Below, piece after piece: positions 15,598 through 28,034 of a stretch of 64,000 bases of DNA. The DNA comes from Strongyloides papillosus. Taxonomy: Eukaryota > Nematoda > Chromadorea > Rhabditida > Strongyloididae. The translations under genes and the position numbers were made by a program. The notes below the pieces were generated by a model that was not told the origin of the DNA, made no database searches, and saw only the letters and a list, made by a program, of their open reading frames with translations. Numbering within the stretch: position 1 is the stretch's first letter; each line of letters begins with the position of its first letter. The stretch spans positions 1,798,001-1,862,000 of the forward strand of contig SRSI01000050.1 of the NCBI GenBank assembly GCA_005656395.1, read 5' to 3'.

Positions 15598-15846
15598 TTA
15601 GTTTTTCTTCTGCTCATTTATGATGAAGTAGTCTGAGGTATCTGTGGTATCAATGGTATCAGTTGTCTCTTTTGTGTCAGTAGGTTTGGAGAGGAATGTC
15701 TGGAGGAGGATTATGTTGAAATCGACTTGTTTTATGTTTTTCTTGTGAAAATCCAGTATGTTGTCAATCTTTTTTAGGATGTCCTCTGTTACAACACAGA
15801 ATTGAGAATTTGTTCGAGATGTTTCAGTAGAATTTTTTGAAAGCAT
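15598..15846 (-). CDS. small uncharacterised protein, 82 residues (paralogue at 34981)
   Basis: Single-exon frame with an ATG start. There is no signal peptide or membrane segment. The middle is Lys/Ile-rich and probably helical (ILKKIDNILDFHKKN), followed by a Thr/Asp-rich tract of TDT and TTD repeats. I do not recognise a family. The evidence that it is real is a second copy at 34981-35133, whose first 28 residues or so align along the frame (MxSKxxTETS, then ILKKID), together with about 140 bases of conserved upstream DNA. It lies between the convergent end of the cadherin gene and the start of rod-1. Confidence 0.55.
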   Translation of the reverse strand: MLSKNSTETSRTNSQFCVVTEDILKKIDNILDFHKKNIKQVDFNIILLQTFLSKPTDTKETTDTIDTTDTSDYFIINEQKKN

Positions 15847-16378
15847 TAAAATAGATATATAAAATTTTACTTTTGTTGTTTCTTTTTATGTAGTAATTTG
15901 GTATTAAAATTTGTTTTTTAATGATATTTAAATTTTTGTTATAAGTATTACAAACACTATGTCAGTTTTTTTGTGCGTTATCATTTAAATAACATTTTAT
16001 AGTATTTTCATGCAAATTTACTTGTTTTTTCTTGTACACAATTTCCATGTTACTGTAATTCTGCAGTAGCGATTGTTAATATTTATAACCTAGATGAAAT
16101 TGATATCTATTATCACGATAAAAAATTAATTCCGACATCTACAATTCAACCATTTGAAGACTAAAAGAACAACTAAAAATCTGAGATGCAACAAAAATGA
16201 TAGACTATCATTTCAATCACAGCTGTTCTAGCGTCCTCCTACAACGATTGTTTGTTAACATCTAGAGGCAAAGTACAATATCATAGTATTCTGCATGTAA
16301 AAACACTATTTAAAGGCTGCATTTTTTTATTGTATCATCATTTCTTTATCTTATATCTTACTGCTAGAAGTTAAATAA
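15847..16378. promoter_or_regulatory. divergent intergenic region between the small gene and rod-1
   Basis: About 530 bases between two divergently transcribed genes. The first 130 bases (to about 15975) are recognisably duplicated upstream of the paralogous small gene at 35140-35280, so this part probably holds its promoter. No defined transcription-factor site could be assigned. Confidence 0.4.
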
Positions 16379-19300
16379 ATGGCCGCTTGTATTGAAATTG
16401 TAATCCCAGACAACGATGGGAATGATTCTTTCGCTAAGGATGATAAGGTTGTTTCATCAACCTCATTGTTTGAGGTCAGCAGACTCGCTACGTTAGATTG
16501 TAAGTTTGAAGTTGTATGTGTATTAATTCTGGTGTTTCTAGGCAAGGGTTTACCAAAAGGTGCTCCAAGTGGATCGATCGTATGGAACAACTATTCAGAT
16601 AATCTTGTCGTTGCCACTGGAAAGAATGTCACCAGTCTCAGAGTTGGTGATTGCGTAAAAAAAGTATTTAACAATGTAATTCCTGGTATGTTTTTCCATT
16701 ATCGTTATCTCATTTTTGTAATCAAATTTTCTAGGCGAACATAATCTCAAAGCGATCAGTAGTCTACCATCGTCGCACATCATCGTTGGTCTGACATCTG
16801 AAAATGCGATCGTCTTCTTCGATGGCGTCAAAGGAACAGTTGCTGAATTATCTTTGAAAGTTCCTGAATTTGTCCAACCGGTTATCCATTGTCATCGTTG
16901 GGAGAACTATACCTACATCATCGTGACTGGCAAAGGACCGCAAAAGACTGTATGGGTTACTCTCTCAGGCCCAGTCTCTTCCTACGAAAAATGCAATGAC
17001 TTAGCAGAGACAATAGACAGTCTATCAACCTCTGGAATTGCTGATTTCTCACTGGATGGATTCACAGTCGCTTTTAAACCTGAGAGCAACACCCTATACG
17101 CCTTCGCAAAGGAGCCTGATAGTTCCAACAGTTACTACAATCTATCTCCTGAGGGAATCTTCATTCATAGGAAGGCTTATTCGGTTAGAGGATACACATC
17201 AGTTACGATGACTCCATCATTTGCGTTTGCCTTATCTACAGATGGATGCTTGGACATTTTCGATACAAGGACACTCTTCGTATGTAAGGAGCTTTTACTT
17301 AAATCTGAAAACGCCATGGAACCTGAAGTTTTACACGCCATGCAAATTACGGCTACCTCGAAAACCTGCTCTTTGGAAGGATTGTACATGCTACTCTCCG
17401 TATCAACCAATGGAAAACGTCAACTTCAAATAAGGTTAGTCCAGACCAATGATATCGTTTGCTCTGTTGACTGTAATGGTGCATCCGAATTCCTCCGCTA
17501 CGATTCTGCTTTGAGTGTAATGTCTTTTGTTGAAATCGACGATAGACAGTTGGCGTTGAAAGTCATTACTGAGGCAACTCCTGACCTTAAAGTTGAGAAG
17601 CTGATATCAATGAAGAAGTTTGATGAAGCCTTGGAGCTTGCCAAAAAGTTTTCTGTCTCCTTTGATCCTATATATAAGGCTAAGGCATCTGATTTACTCG
17701 ATAAGATAAGGGACTGTGGTAGTGAGGACGTCGATGATGTCACTACTTTATATGGAATTCTTAAGAAGATAAAGGACCAAGACGCATTTTGTGATCTATG
17801 CTTGGAAGGGATTTTGTCTTTAAATATGTTTAACGTTGTCAGGAAACTTCTCGACATGGCCTTGGATACTAAGACTAAAAATAGTTATATAGTAGAGCAG
17901 TTAAATTCAATATCTGCTAGTTTCACTACGGTCAGGATGATATTTACACAGGAACAATTTGCTGATCAGTGGCTCTCTATAGTTACGCAACGTACTACCA
18001 TGTACACTTTGATGGCGGATGCTTGTGAGGCTGGTAACTTTAAAACAGCTTCGATTATATGGAACCACCACATCTTGAAACCAGAGTTTAACAGCCAAGT
18101 TACAAGAGAGTCCGCTGGTAAGATGTTGAAGGTATTTGCATTCTTTGCATTAGATAGGAACTTCCGTGCAGATCTTATGAAGTTTATGGAGAAAGATTTT
18201 ATGCCATATGCTTTAATAACTTATGGAAGCGGGATTGGATGTGCATATGCTGAGGCATTAGTTGAAGTAATTGACGGCTTGGAGTATGAAGAAGGTGAAG
18301 ACTATTGTTCTATCGCCTACTATATGTCGTTGTCTTTGGATAGAATATCAAAATGTCTCAAGGAAAGGGCTTTGACACCAAGTGAGAAGTGTTTACTTGT
18401 AGATATAAGGACAAGTATGGGTTACGATTCATATAATGAAGAGGATACTCTTGGAACATTGAACATGCGTAAGGAGAATTTGCTCCGAATGGTTAACCTT
18501 AAAGAGCGTTACAATCTTTCATTCAAGTACAAGGAGTTCATCGGATTGTCTAATGAGGACATCGGCGTTCACATTGTCGAGAAGATGCTTCTTATGGAGG
18601 ATGAAATGGAGACGATTTACTCAGGAATCTTAAAACCTTACTGTGTGGAGTTTATGCTAGATCACAAATCGCTCATCTGTGATTTCGTTGGCAAGTGGTC
18701 GGCACAGCAAACTTTCATTACTGGTGATGTTAAAGTTGGGATGTTAAAGAATAAAGTTAGCTCTATATGCAGACTTGTCGGGAAAATTAATGATCCTGTA
18801 CTTCAAATCAGATGTCTCCAGGACTTAGCTGATGCTGTTCCATATAACTGGCCTAAGGAGTTGATACAGTCTGTCTATTCGATATTAGTTGATAATGCTA
18901 TTGCTAAAGATGTAAAATCCGATCTGGCTGATCGTTGCAGATTCTCGGAAATCTGTCAAATAATCAAAGTGTACAAGGATGTCCCATATGATATTGAAAA
19001 TATTGTTAGATATAGGACTCAATTTGCCCATCTCATCCAAAGTATTTCAGTTGATGCCCGAACTGGCAACATCGAAGTTTTGGCAAAAGATATGATGAAA
19101 CTCTGTCAGCTAAGACACTTGTACTGCAAATTCCCTGGTACTTTTAATGTCTCCTACAGTTACATATACGAACAACTTTGGATTCCACATTTAATAAAAT
19201 GGAGATCTAGTGGATTTGAAAAGAAGGAACCCATGATGTGGCTACACAGTCTTCCAAATGTTGAGGCACAAGAAATTGTTGCTAGATACTCAGTTGACTA

Positions 19301-22300
19301 TTTACTGGGAAGTTACAAAAGAGTGGAGCATGAATTTAAGGCACCGGAGGAGATATCTCGTTATTTGAAGACTTTGTCAGTTATCAAGTCTTTTATTCTT
19401 AACTATCTCTTCAAGGTTAAGAAGTACAAGCAGATTCTTGATAAAATCTATTCAATTGAATCAATTTACTCAAGGACTAAGATATTGAAATCTCCTAAGT
19501 ATTTCTTGGAATCTCCAAAAGACTCAGCTGATTTTATGAATGAACTAATTTCTACGTATGGAGTTAGTGATTGGATAAGATTGCTTGAGATAGCAAAGAT
19601 AACAAGAATGGACAGTGTTCTTGCTCTGAAACATCTTCTTAATGCATGCTTGAAGAGTTCTCAAATCAATCAAGCCTCTGCAATATTGTTTACTGTATCT
19701 TTGGATAGTGATTCATTGTCAAGAGAGATGCTGTCGATGATTAAAGTTGTACTCGATGGTATCTTCTTAAAAATCCATGAGTCATCGGCTGAGAGATCAT
19801 TCAATCTTTCAAGTTGTGTAAATATGTTTATGTTGGCATTGAAAGTTTTTATTGCTGAGGCGGATCCACTGGATGTGTGTAATTTTGGAGATCTTCTTGA
19901 ATTCTCAAAATACCACAAATTCCTCAATATCATCAAGGATATGGTTGACTCTACGGAACCTTTTGAACCAATGGATGATACAACAGACGTTATGGACACA
20001 TCAGATTCTCTCTTCAACAAAGACATTCCATGGGAGATGCATCCTTTAGCTCATCTACTTAAGCCAGTTAAAGTTCAATACAATATTACGACTAATAGGA
20101 GATCAAAACCCTTCACTAGGAGTTGCCTTCAATTGCCAATGAATGGAGAAAACAACATCGAGACATTGTTGTCCATTGCTGGATCTATTGTAGAAAATGT
20201 TGAACCTGATGTTTTAAAGACCAGAGATTATGTCGATGGATGGAAGAATATCTTCAATCAGTTATTGATGGATGGACAATTTTATGACGTTCTCAACTTA
20301 GTCGAAATCTACAACACATTGACAATTTCAAAAGTAGAGGATATCGGTATTCGTCAGTTTGTCAAGCATGCAACTATTGGGTTGTTAGAAAAAATTCTAC
20401 TTATACCAGATTGTGATCTGGAGTTTGCTGCATCAGTTGTTAACTCCGCTCCTGAATCAGATGTCCCTTCGATATTGCAGGAGATACGTAACTGCTTCAA
20501 GACTAACTCTAACCCGCGTGTGTATATAAACTTATGTGAACTTGTTGGTATGGTATACCATAAAATACCACAGGTCGGAATGATTGAAATGCTGACAAAG
20601 AGATATGATGAAAGTGTATGGAGGAGAAAGCTCTCTAAATTTGGATTCAACTTCTCGAGCAGGATGACATTGAGTGACGTCATACATTCTTTGGTTAGAT
20701 GCAACGTGCCACATGATATTGCACATGAATACTCTGTATATTACGGCATTGACCTCAATACATTCCGTCTCCAATGTGCTTTAGAATCCTGTCTATACAG
20801 TTCGGAGTTACTTGAGATGAATGAGACCGCTAAACATGCGGAGCAGTTGAAGAGATCTTCTACGTTGCTATCTATTTCTTCAATCACCAAGGAGCATTTC
20901 CCGCAAATTGAGGATGCAATTATGAAGATGTCACCCTACAACCACGAAGGCATCTTACTTCTTATTGATAAAGCCCTGGAGATCTTTAGAGACGACAATG
21001 AGTCAAATCCTGTCGTAGTCCAATTATATGACTGGAGATTTGTTATAAGTTTTGTTATGTCATATGGAAAGCGAAGCTCCGAGATTTTGCCGATCGAATG
21101 TACTTGGTTATCAACATTAAAGTCTTTCCTTGGTACTGGATCTTCTACTTCCTTCAACTCTGTCGAATCAAATCAATCTGTAGGAGAGTTGTCTATGATT
21201 GAATATGAAGTTATGGAGGAGAAACGTGAGGCAGCAAGAAAACGTATGCCACAATGTGCTGTACAAAGACTACCTTTCCATCTGCTATGTTGTACAGATG
21301 AGAAAGATGTAAAGCAGTATGTCTCTCCGGTTATTTTTAACGAGATCGACATAAATAATGTTGCTAAATGGATTGGTCTTATCGTGAACACGATATCTGT
21401 TTTGCGTCTTAACCAATCTGAATGCATCTTCACTGCTATCAATAAACGTATTAAGTATGTGGATGAAAACGACATTCATGTTGGTGAAATCGATAGAGGT
21501 TGGATAACATCCGCTATTCAATGTGTTGATGAGTCTAAAGTAGCCACAATTGTCCGATATTCATCAAAGTATGCAATAAATTTGAGGAACCTAAATATAA
21601 AGATTGCTTTCCTGAATATTCTTAAAGATATTGCCTATACTACTGCTGAATTGTTGGAGGGTGATAAAAAGGAAGAACTTGAAAAGTATGGAAAGGAACT
21701 TGCGCGAAGAATCGTGAAATACTCGGTAGAGAAGATACTCTCTGACAACAGACTTCTTGATGAGGAGGCAAAAGGATGTCTTAGCTCTGGTAAAATCCCT
21801 GAACTCATCCGCTACGTATATGGTAGTCTAATTGATTGGAACAACTACCAGGATAGAAGAGTAAAAATGGAAGCTTGCATGGAGATTGCCCGAATTACTG
21901 ATATCAATTTAAGTTCCATCCACTCAACAATTATCGATGGATTATTGGTACAGGAGACGGTATCGCAAGTTGGTGACCCTGATGCTACTCTCAACACAAC
22001 CGCCGATATGGAAATTGGAGTAGTCAACCAAGGAGTTGATAATAGACTCGAGTGTGGTATTTTGGATGATGACGCAAATGTCAGTAAAATCGTCCACATC
22101 CTATGTACTGGAGACTATAGTGCAATGGTTAAAAAGATGTTTGGAATATTAAATAAGGATCCAAAAATTTTACCTGGTGGAATAATCACTCTTATAAAGA
22201 TTATTCTTTGCATCTGCCGTCTATACCCACGTAAAGGAGAGAAACCTGAATGCTTTAAGGCTAAGAAATCTCAAGTTCTTATTGCTTTAAAGGGTGCTTA

Positions 22301-22799
22301 TTACTACCACATGCTGAATACCATTAATGTTAATTGTAAAATGGTCGATCTTATGAGTGAAAATAATATACTTGAGATTCTGAAGCAACTCCAGAACTCT
22401 CCTGTCCACAGTACTGAGAAGGACTTTGTTGTTGTTAATATAATGAGGGATTATGCCAAGAAGACTCCAAAGTATTCTTCATACATGAAGACATACCTTC
22501 CACGTATGATAATGGGACGTCAATTCTCTATTGCATGCTGTATTCTCAGTGACAGTACTGCTCCATTAACCTCTGATCATATGGGATGCAACATCCTTCA
22601 ATTTGTTCTAAAGACCATCGAAGGGGTATTAAAACAAAACCCTAATAATATTGAGATTGTTGAAGATATGCTTCGCTTTATGATGAAGTATTCTATATCT
22701 TTTGGATATCCAAGACCACCGCGTGAGACAGGATTGTTCTCCTGTAATCAGGATATGTCTAAGATTGCTCACTATATCCTGAATCCAACTGGAAATTAA
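16379..22799 (+). CDS. rod-1: Rough deal/KNTC1 kinetochore checkpoint protein ROD
   Basis: ROD is the large subunit of the Rod-Zw10-Zwilch complex, which recruits dynein-Spindly and Mad1-Mad2 to unattached kinetochores. Exons 16379-16499, 16542-16685 and 16735-22799 give 2109 residues, close to human ROD/KNTC1 (2209). The N-terminal 280 or so residues have the strand-rich layout of the ROD beta-propeller (for example SGSIVWNNYSDNLVVATG, then SSHIIVGLTSENAIVFF); the rest is alpha-helical with no membrane segment. The first intron is only 42 bases and lacks an in-frame stop, so an automatic call may read through it; the second is 49 bases. Family assignment rests on length, fold layout and overall resemblance rather than one diagnostic motif. 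Confidence 0.85.
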
Positions 22800-24540
22800 T
22801 TTTTTTTATTATGTATTTTAATATTTGTATTATAATTAATGTATTATATTGTATAATTATAACTAACTTATGATAAATTGAAGTAAATAATGTGCTTTTT
22901 TTGTTTTTATTTAATTTTCTGTGGTAAAAAGGTTATTGAGTCTAGTAGTGTTAGTTACTTTTTTATTACTATAATTTAGATTTTTTCGATAATGGAAGAA
23001 TAAATATGACTTGAATTATCACTAAACATTTTACGTGTAGTAATCTACATAAAGAATATGTGACTAATATTTTACCAACTAAAGAATATATGATTAAACG
23101 CACAAATGAAGAAAACATAGATATAACGAAATAAAAAAAAAGACTAATAGTCTCAAACCATGATTCTAATATGAAGATATATGACTCGTAATTTCCAGAA
23201 AGATATTTGTCCTCATTAAATATCTTAATTTGTGAGAATATAATTCAAACAGTTTGAAAATACACTATAGAGATCCTTTTTTTTATTTCAATTGTACCGT
23301 TTTTAATCATGCACAATATTAATTTATGAAACCATTCGGTGTCGGGAAACCTTACGTTTATTATACGTATTTTTTCTTGTATGGTGATGGATTTACCAGA
23401 GGCTAATATGCACACAACCAAATAGTATGCTATTTTTGCTTATATAAGTAACTATTAAAGTAACGACATTTCAGAATATTTCATAAAGGTGCTGAATTTG
23501 GATATTTTTAAGATCGAACGCTTCATCATAAAGCGAAGCATATTTTCAGCGATCTCAATATTGTCAGGGTTTTATATTCTTTATAACAAATAAATCGTTG
23601 GTGGATATTCTTGATGCATTGACACTTAATCAACTACATTTCACATAATAAAGTATTTTTTAAACGTAAATGAAGTCGGTTGAGAAGAAATATGTAACAT
23701 ATTGTAGACAGTGCTAATAATTCAAGTGTTAATATTTAACTTGATATAAAAAATGAAGATTTAGAAATGTTAAATGGAATGCATGGTTTTAACCTTTAAG
23801 TTAATAAACTCATCCCTGACTATTAACCTTATATTTCACTTTTTATACTTAAAACAGAAGCAGCCCCTGCAATAATATCAGTTTGAGTCTCAAAGTGCAA
23901 TCTCTTATCTATTACAAAATATTCACAATATTGAGGCATTTGATGACGAAATTAAATGACATTTTAGAATATTATTAATTAAATACTTTAGGGATTGTTA
24001 ATCTGAAAATGATATTTAATGATTTGATACAATTATAGGATTAAAAATAAAATGCTTGCAAAGTATAATTAAAGTATATTTTTTAATGGAAAATAATTTT
24101 TATTCTATAGAACAAAGAACACACAGAGAATATTATTTACGCATCTGTTTTTGGGTGGTCAAGAAAAACAAATGGAAACAAAATATATATTAACTTTTGT
24201 TATATTCAATTTTTACAATATTTTTAAAGACTATGCTTTTGTCAATGGATTTTTTTCTGTAATGACGAATATAGGAAGAAACAAAATATTAAAAAAACAG
24301 TATCTCTATACAACTTTTATTAACATTAATATAAAAAATATACATAAATACATGTAATGTTAAATATATACAATAAAATAAATACAGATAAAAATAAGTT
24401 TAAATTTTAAAGTCAAGAATGCTTATAATCATTAATTATTATAAATTTATTAATATACTTTACTTTGTGAATTGTTTGTCTTTCTTGGCCTTTTTTGAGG
24501 AACAAACAAGTGGTTGAAATACGGCACACCACCTTTCTAC
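22800..24540. other. AT-rich intergenic stretch, no gene recognised
   Basis: No supported coding region. The only frame of any length (about 24151-24357) has no domain and intergenic base composition. Two features stand out: a less AT-rich potential stem-loop around 23511-23555 and a short palindrome TTCAAACAGTTTGAA near 23246. Otherwise I see nothing in it. Confidence 0.6.
23511..23555. other. potential nested stem-loop
   Basis: AGATCG at 23511-23516 is complementary to CGATCT at 23550-23555, and inside it CGCTT (23519-23523) pairs with AAGCG (23531-23535). The stretch is visibly richer in G and C than its surroundings. There is no match to a known RNA class that I can see; it may be chance. 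Confidence 0.2.
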
Positions 24541-24801
24541 TAGGTGGTTTGTTGTTGTATTTATCATCCTCTTTACTGTACAAGGCCATTGTACGGAGCC
24601 AACGGCAATAAGGGAGCATCTGTATGTTGTCTCTTCAAAGCAGTAGTTTCTACCAAAAATTCTCCTTGGTATTCTGTGTTGAAAGCACGTGGTACTGATA
24701 AATGTTACTGTACCACTCCAGATTCAAATCGTGTTCCTGGCAACTTTAGTAACTATTTTCAGCTTGAACGTTCCTTTAGTGTCGATGCAAATCTGAAATA
24801 T
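24541..24801 (+). pseudogene. relic of a fibronectin-type-II-like cysteine module
   Basis: A 260-base island is much less AT-rich than its flanks. The + frame begins right after a stop codon, has no ATG, and encodes a Cys-rich stretch with the layout of a fibronectin type II module: NGNKGASVCCLF, then an aromatic-rich middle, then GTDKCYCTTPDSN, which resembles the WCxTTxDYD core of that domain. Two of the four module cysteines are not where they should be. The opposite strand is also open over much of the island, with an acceptor-like TTTCAG near 24795, so a short minus-strand gene with a 45-base intron is an alternative. I cannot settle the strand. Confidence 0.3.
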
Positions 24802-25964
24802 AAAAAAATATATTTAGTACAAAAATTAACATAAATAAAATAGGGCTTAAACCGTTTTAAAAAAAATAATACTCTATATTTCTAGACAATAAATTTTTAT
24901 CTGCGATACAAAAAGATTAGGTTCAAAAGACATACAATACAGTTTTTCGTCACATACTTCTGTCGTCGAAATATAATTTTATAACTATATATATTAAATT
25001 TGTCATCGAAAAATAATGAAAATAGACTTTGATCACACTACCATCAATTCGTTTGATATAGAAATAGAGTTATCGTAACCATTCGAATATTTATAAAGTA
25101 GTTGTCAAGTGACGACGTTACAAAAAGGATTAACATTAAGAACATTTGTCATCTTGTTACCGATACTATTGGCTATTCGGGCAAAGGTACAGTGGCCTTA
25201 TTCAGCTAGTATGTATTTATCTCCTTCAAAATATAGGTAAATACATACTAACCCAATAGGGCTAGTGTAGCTTTACCAAAAATAAAAACAGTGCAACATT
25301 GAAAAACATTCTAAACTGACCTGTGAGATCCCACTTTTTTTTACCTTGTATACACTCAAAGATGAAAAGGTCTTTTGGCACTATTTCTTTCAATTTCAAA
25401 ACATTCACCGAACTTTCAAAAAGAAAATCACTTTTTTCTTTAATATAAGTACGAAAACAACATAAAGCAATGTTTATCTATATTGCGATCTCAAATAAAT
25501 ATGGCAAATAGTTCCAAAAAAATTCATCTCTTGATGCTCTACATCCATCTTAGCTTTTTAAAACAAAGCTAGTTTATTATCTTTTAAACTCTTCCACCTA
25601 CTCATATTATTCTTCATACTCTCGTTTTTTCTGTTCTTTAAATGAGCCGAAGAACTTTTAAAAAATGACTTACACTTCCGTTTTTTACATAACCACCTTG
25701 TTTAACAAATTTTATGTAATTATTTTTGATAATTGCAATTAATATCGCACAAAGCGGCTTACTTTTTTTGTCAATGGATAATCCTTATCACCTTTCTAAA
25801 GGATGATATTTCTTTTTCCAAAGGGAAGTAATTAAATGAAGGGAAAATTATAATTTTAATGGATGCCGTACGTGTGGGTTTTTGCAACCTTTTTCTATTT
25901 ATATGTCGCAGAAATATGAAAATAATGATATTACCATTTACTTTTGTTACCTCATCTTGTAACA
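24802..25964. other. AT-rich intergenic stretch with one hairpin
   Basis: No supported coding region. It contains the extended inverted repeat at 25185-25278 listed separately, and the presumed promoter of the chemoreceptor gene at its right end. Short open frames here have no recognisable features. Confidence 0.5.
25185..25278. ncRNA. candidate precursor-size RNA hairpin
   Basis: A perfect 12-base inverted repeat (AGTATGTATTTA at 25208-25219 and TAAATACATACT at 25238-25249) with an 18-base loop continues outward as imperfect pairing to about 25186 (GGTA) and 25277 (TACC). The total of about 94 bases is the size of a microRNA precursor hairpin. The strand is undetermined. A small inverted-repeat element or chance is also possible. 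Confidence 0.3.
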
Positions 25965-26997
25965 ATGTCTAACACTTCAGATTTATTTTCTTTACCAAAA
26001 GAATTTTACCCTATTAACAAGAATTATTATTTTGCTGCAATACAATATGAAATATCGATGTCAATTGTTCTCATACCAAATTTATATTTTTTATATGCTA
26101 TATTGACATGTACAGTACTCAAAAAGAGACGATTGTTGAAGAGGACAGTCTTACTTTTCAATATATTAAATATACTATATATTTTTACTAATTTAACAAT
26201 TTCATCTTATTATTTAGGTGAATACCATAACGGAGGATTGATAAGAGTAAAAATGTGTTATTATATCCGAAGAATACAAATGATGTTAATTTCGTTTCTA
26301 GTTTCAACACCGTTGGTTATCACAGTTGAAAGATACTTTACTGTGTTCTCAAGAAATAATTTTCAAAAGTATATTGCATTTACAGTTTTTATCATTGTCA
26401 ATTTTCCATCATTCATGTTGTTTGCTACAATGTTTTTCCGATCAGGCATTAGATGGGTACCTGATGAGATTTGTACATTAATCAAGGGTGCAACATCACC
26501 TATAGTCAATCAAATTATTGATTTTATATATTATTTTACATTAGTGGTTCCAGTAATCGTTGGATCTATTAACTTTTTCATGATTAAACGCTTGAATTCA
26601 CACGCATCGACTTCTTCAAGTTCGAAATCTAAACAAAAGGAAAACAAGACAATTTTTATTAATTTAATTATCCAAACATTTCAACCTTTTCTAGGACAAT
26701 GGCCCTCAGTTATTTTCTATTTTTATCTTAAGTTAAGTAAGTTTATTTATTAATAGTTAAATATTTTAATTAATTGAAGCTGGTAACAATATATATATTG
26801 TTTGGCGGATACTGGATGGACTTACAGCTTTAAGCTTGATCTTAAATGTTCTATTTTCCATAGTCTTCATAAAAGATGTCAGAGAGGCAATATTTAGAAG
26901 AACAAGTATTAAAGTTGTTAACGAAGTAACAAACGCAGTAACAATAATAAGTGATAATAAATTAAAGTTTAAACAACGAAGATCTTTCAATGTGTAA
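25965..26997 (+). CDS. seven-helix nematode chemoreceptor-like GPCR
   Basis: Two exons, 25965-26736 and 26780-26997, joined in phase 1, give 329 residues. The first exon supplies about six hydrophobic helices, the second the seventh (ALSLILNVLFSIVF) and a basic cytoplasmic tail. Helix 3 is followed by TVERYFTVF, in the place of the DRY-type motif and of the ERY motif of several nematode serpentine families. The loop before helix 6 is Ser/Lys-rich. The layout is that of nematode-expanded serpentine receptors (Sra/Str superfamilies), which serve chemosensation in sensory neurons; I cannot fix the family. A TTG codon upstream is in frame, but the ATG at 25965 is the first proper start. An AATAAA lies at about 27013. 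Confidence 0.8.
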
Positions 26998-27267
26998 AAT
27001 TTTGAGTATTATAATAAAGATTATTCTTAAAGGAAAAATAAAATATTAGAACTATTGTAATTCGTAAAATTTTATTTTAAAACTTATTTTAAATAGAAAT
27101 CATTATTATAATAAAAATAAACAATAATTTCCATAGAATAAAAATATATGGGATATGATAAAAAAAAGTGTTATAATATATTTTCCGTATTCCTTACGTC
27201 GTCCATATTCTCGAGAATAGTTGTGAATTCCAAAATATTAACTCATGTTGCAATCTTTTGATGGAGA

Positions 27268-27840
27268 TTAAGCGACTACATCTTGAGCTCTGCTACAAAC
27301 ACAACTATTGGCACAAATACTCTTGGATTCTTCGAAGATACCATTCTTATAACAAGCCTTAACTTCGATTATGTTGTCTTCGTCACATTCAAAGTAAAAT
27401 GACATACAATGGTTGGTATCCATTAAATCTCCAACATAACACGTAGTTGATCTAGTAGTTGATTTTAAATAAATTTGCTTAACTCCGCACACATTATCAC
27501 TAACACAATTTAATTTTGCTTCGTCAATTACCCTCGCTTTCTCCATATACTACATTTAAGATTTTGTTGAAAAAATCTATCTAAAAGTTCATCTGTGCTT
27601 GAAATATATTTTACGAATTTTCCTCGGTAATTGTATGTTGTACTGTAACAGTCGCTTCTCCATATGTTTCATGATCACAGATATGTCCATCAACACAACC
27701 ATTGTATTTAGAATTGAAGAACAAATTTTTCAGGATAGATCTTGATTTCAAATTTTCGTACTGACTACACTCTAATAATTGTTGGAATCACATATCAATA
27801 ATCTCAAAAGTTCTTGATACACATTTGTTTGGTATATCAT
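27268..27840 (-). pseudogene. cysteine-rich gene, probably broken
   Basis: The 3' part (27268-27546) is an open frame of 92 residues with nine cysteines and no signal peptide of its own. Directly upstream on the same strand, 27610-27840 contains another Cys-bearing segment in one frame, including GCVDGHICDHETYG, which resembles the NCVSDNVC segment of the first, but it is interrupted by an in-frame TGA near 27795 and ends at a TAA. A splice from the GTACAAC donor near 27630 to the TAG acceptor just upstream of 27546 would keep phase, so this could be one multi-domain secreted protein with an interrupted first domain. Function is unknown; the 5' end and a signal peptide were not found. Confidence 0.4.
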
Positions 27841-27867
27841 CTGCTATCATAAATAGTAGACATAAAT

Positions 27868-27936
27868 GATGATATTGACAGTATATAATGATGACATTGG
27901 CAATATATAATGATAACATTATATAATGATAGCATT
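27868..27936. repeat. 22-base tandem repeat, about 2.7 copies
   Basis: Units 27868-27889 and 27890-27911 differ at a few positions (GATGAtATTGaCA/gTATATAAT type); a third, shortened unit follows. It lies between the broken Cys-rich gene and hpr-17. Confidence 0.6.
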
Positions 27937-28000
27937 CTTTTTTTTATGACAAATATCTACAAGTCATCTTAAACAGTATATTTCAATAACTTTTTCATTT

Positions 28001-28003
28001 CAG
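28001..28003 (+). promoter_or_regulatory. probable trans-splice acceptor of hpr-17
   Basis: A pyrimidine-rich run ending in TTTCAG sits 32 bases before the hpr-17 ATG with no donor in a preceding exon. In nematodes this arrangement usually marks addition of a spliced leader. Inference from context. Confidence 0.5.
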
Positions 28004-28034
28004 GTCTTCGAAAGTTTTGCCATTTATATTTAAA

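Noticed and set aside
23850..23900. Sequence ending AGTTTGAG followed by TCTC, resembling the end of the nematode spliced leader
   Set aside because: Only the last eight bases match; no GT donor after it and no Sm site or snRNA-like structure downstream.
24151..24357. 68-codon frame in the gap after rod-1
   Set aside because: Intergenic composition, no homology signal.
24522..24550. ACCACC...GGTGGT inverted repeat
   Set aside because: Six-base arms only; expected by chance and inside the decayed coding island.
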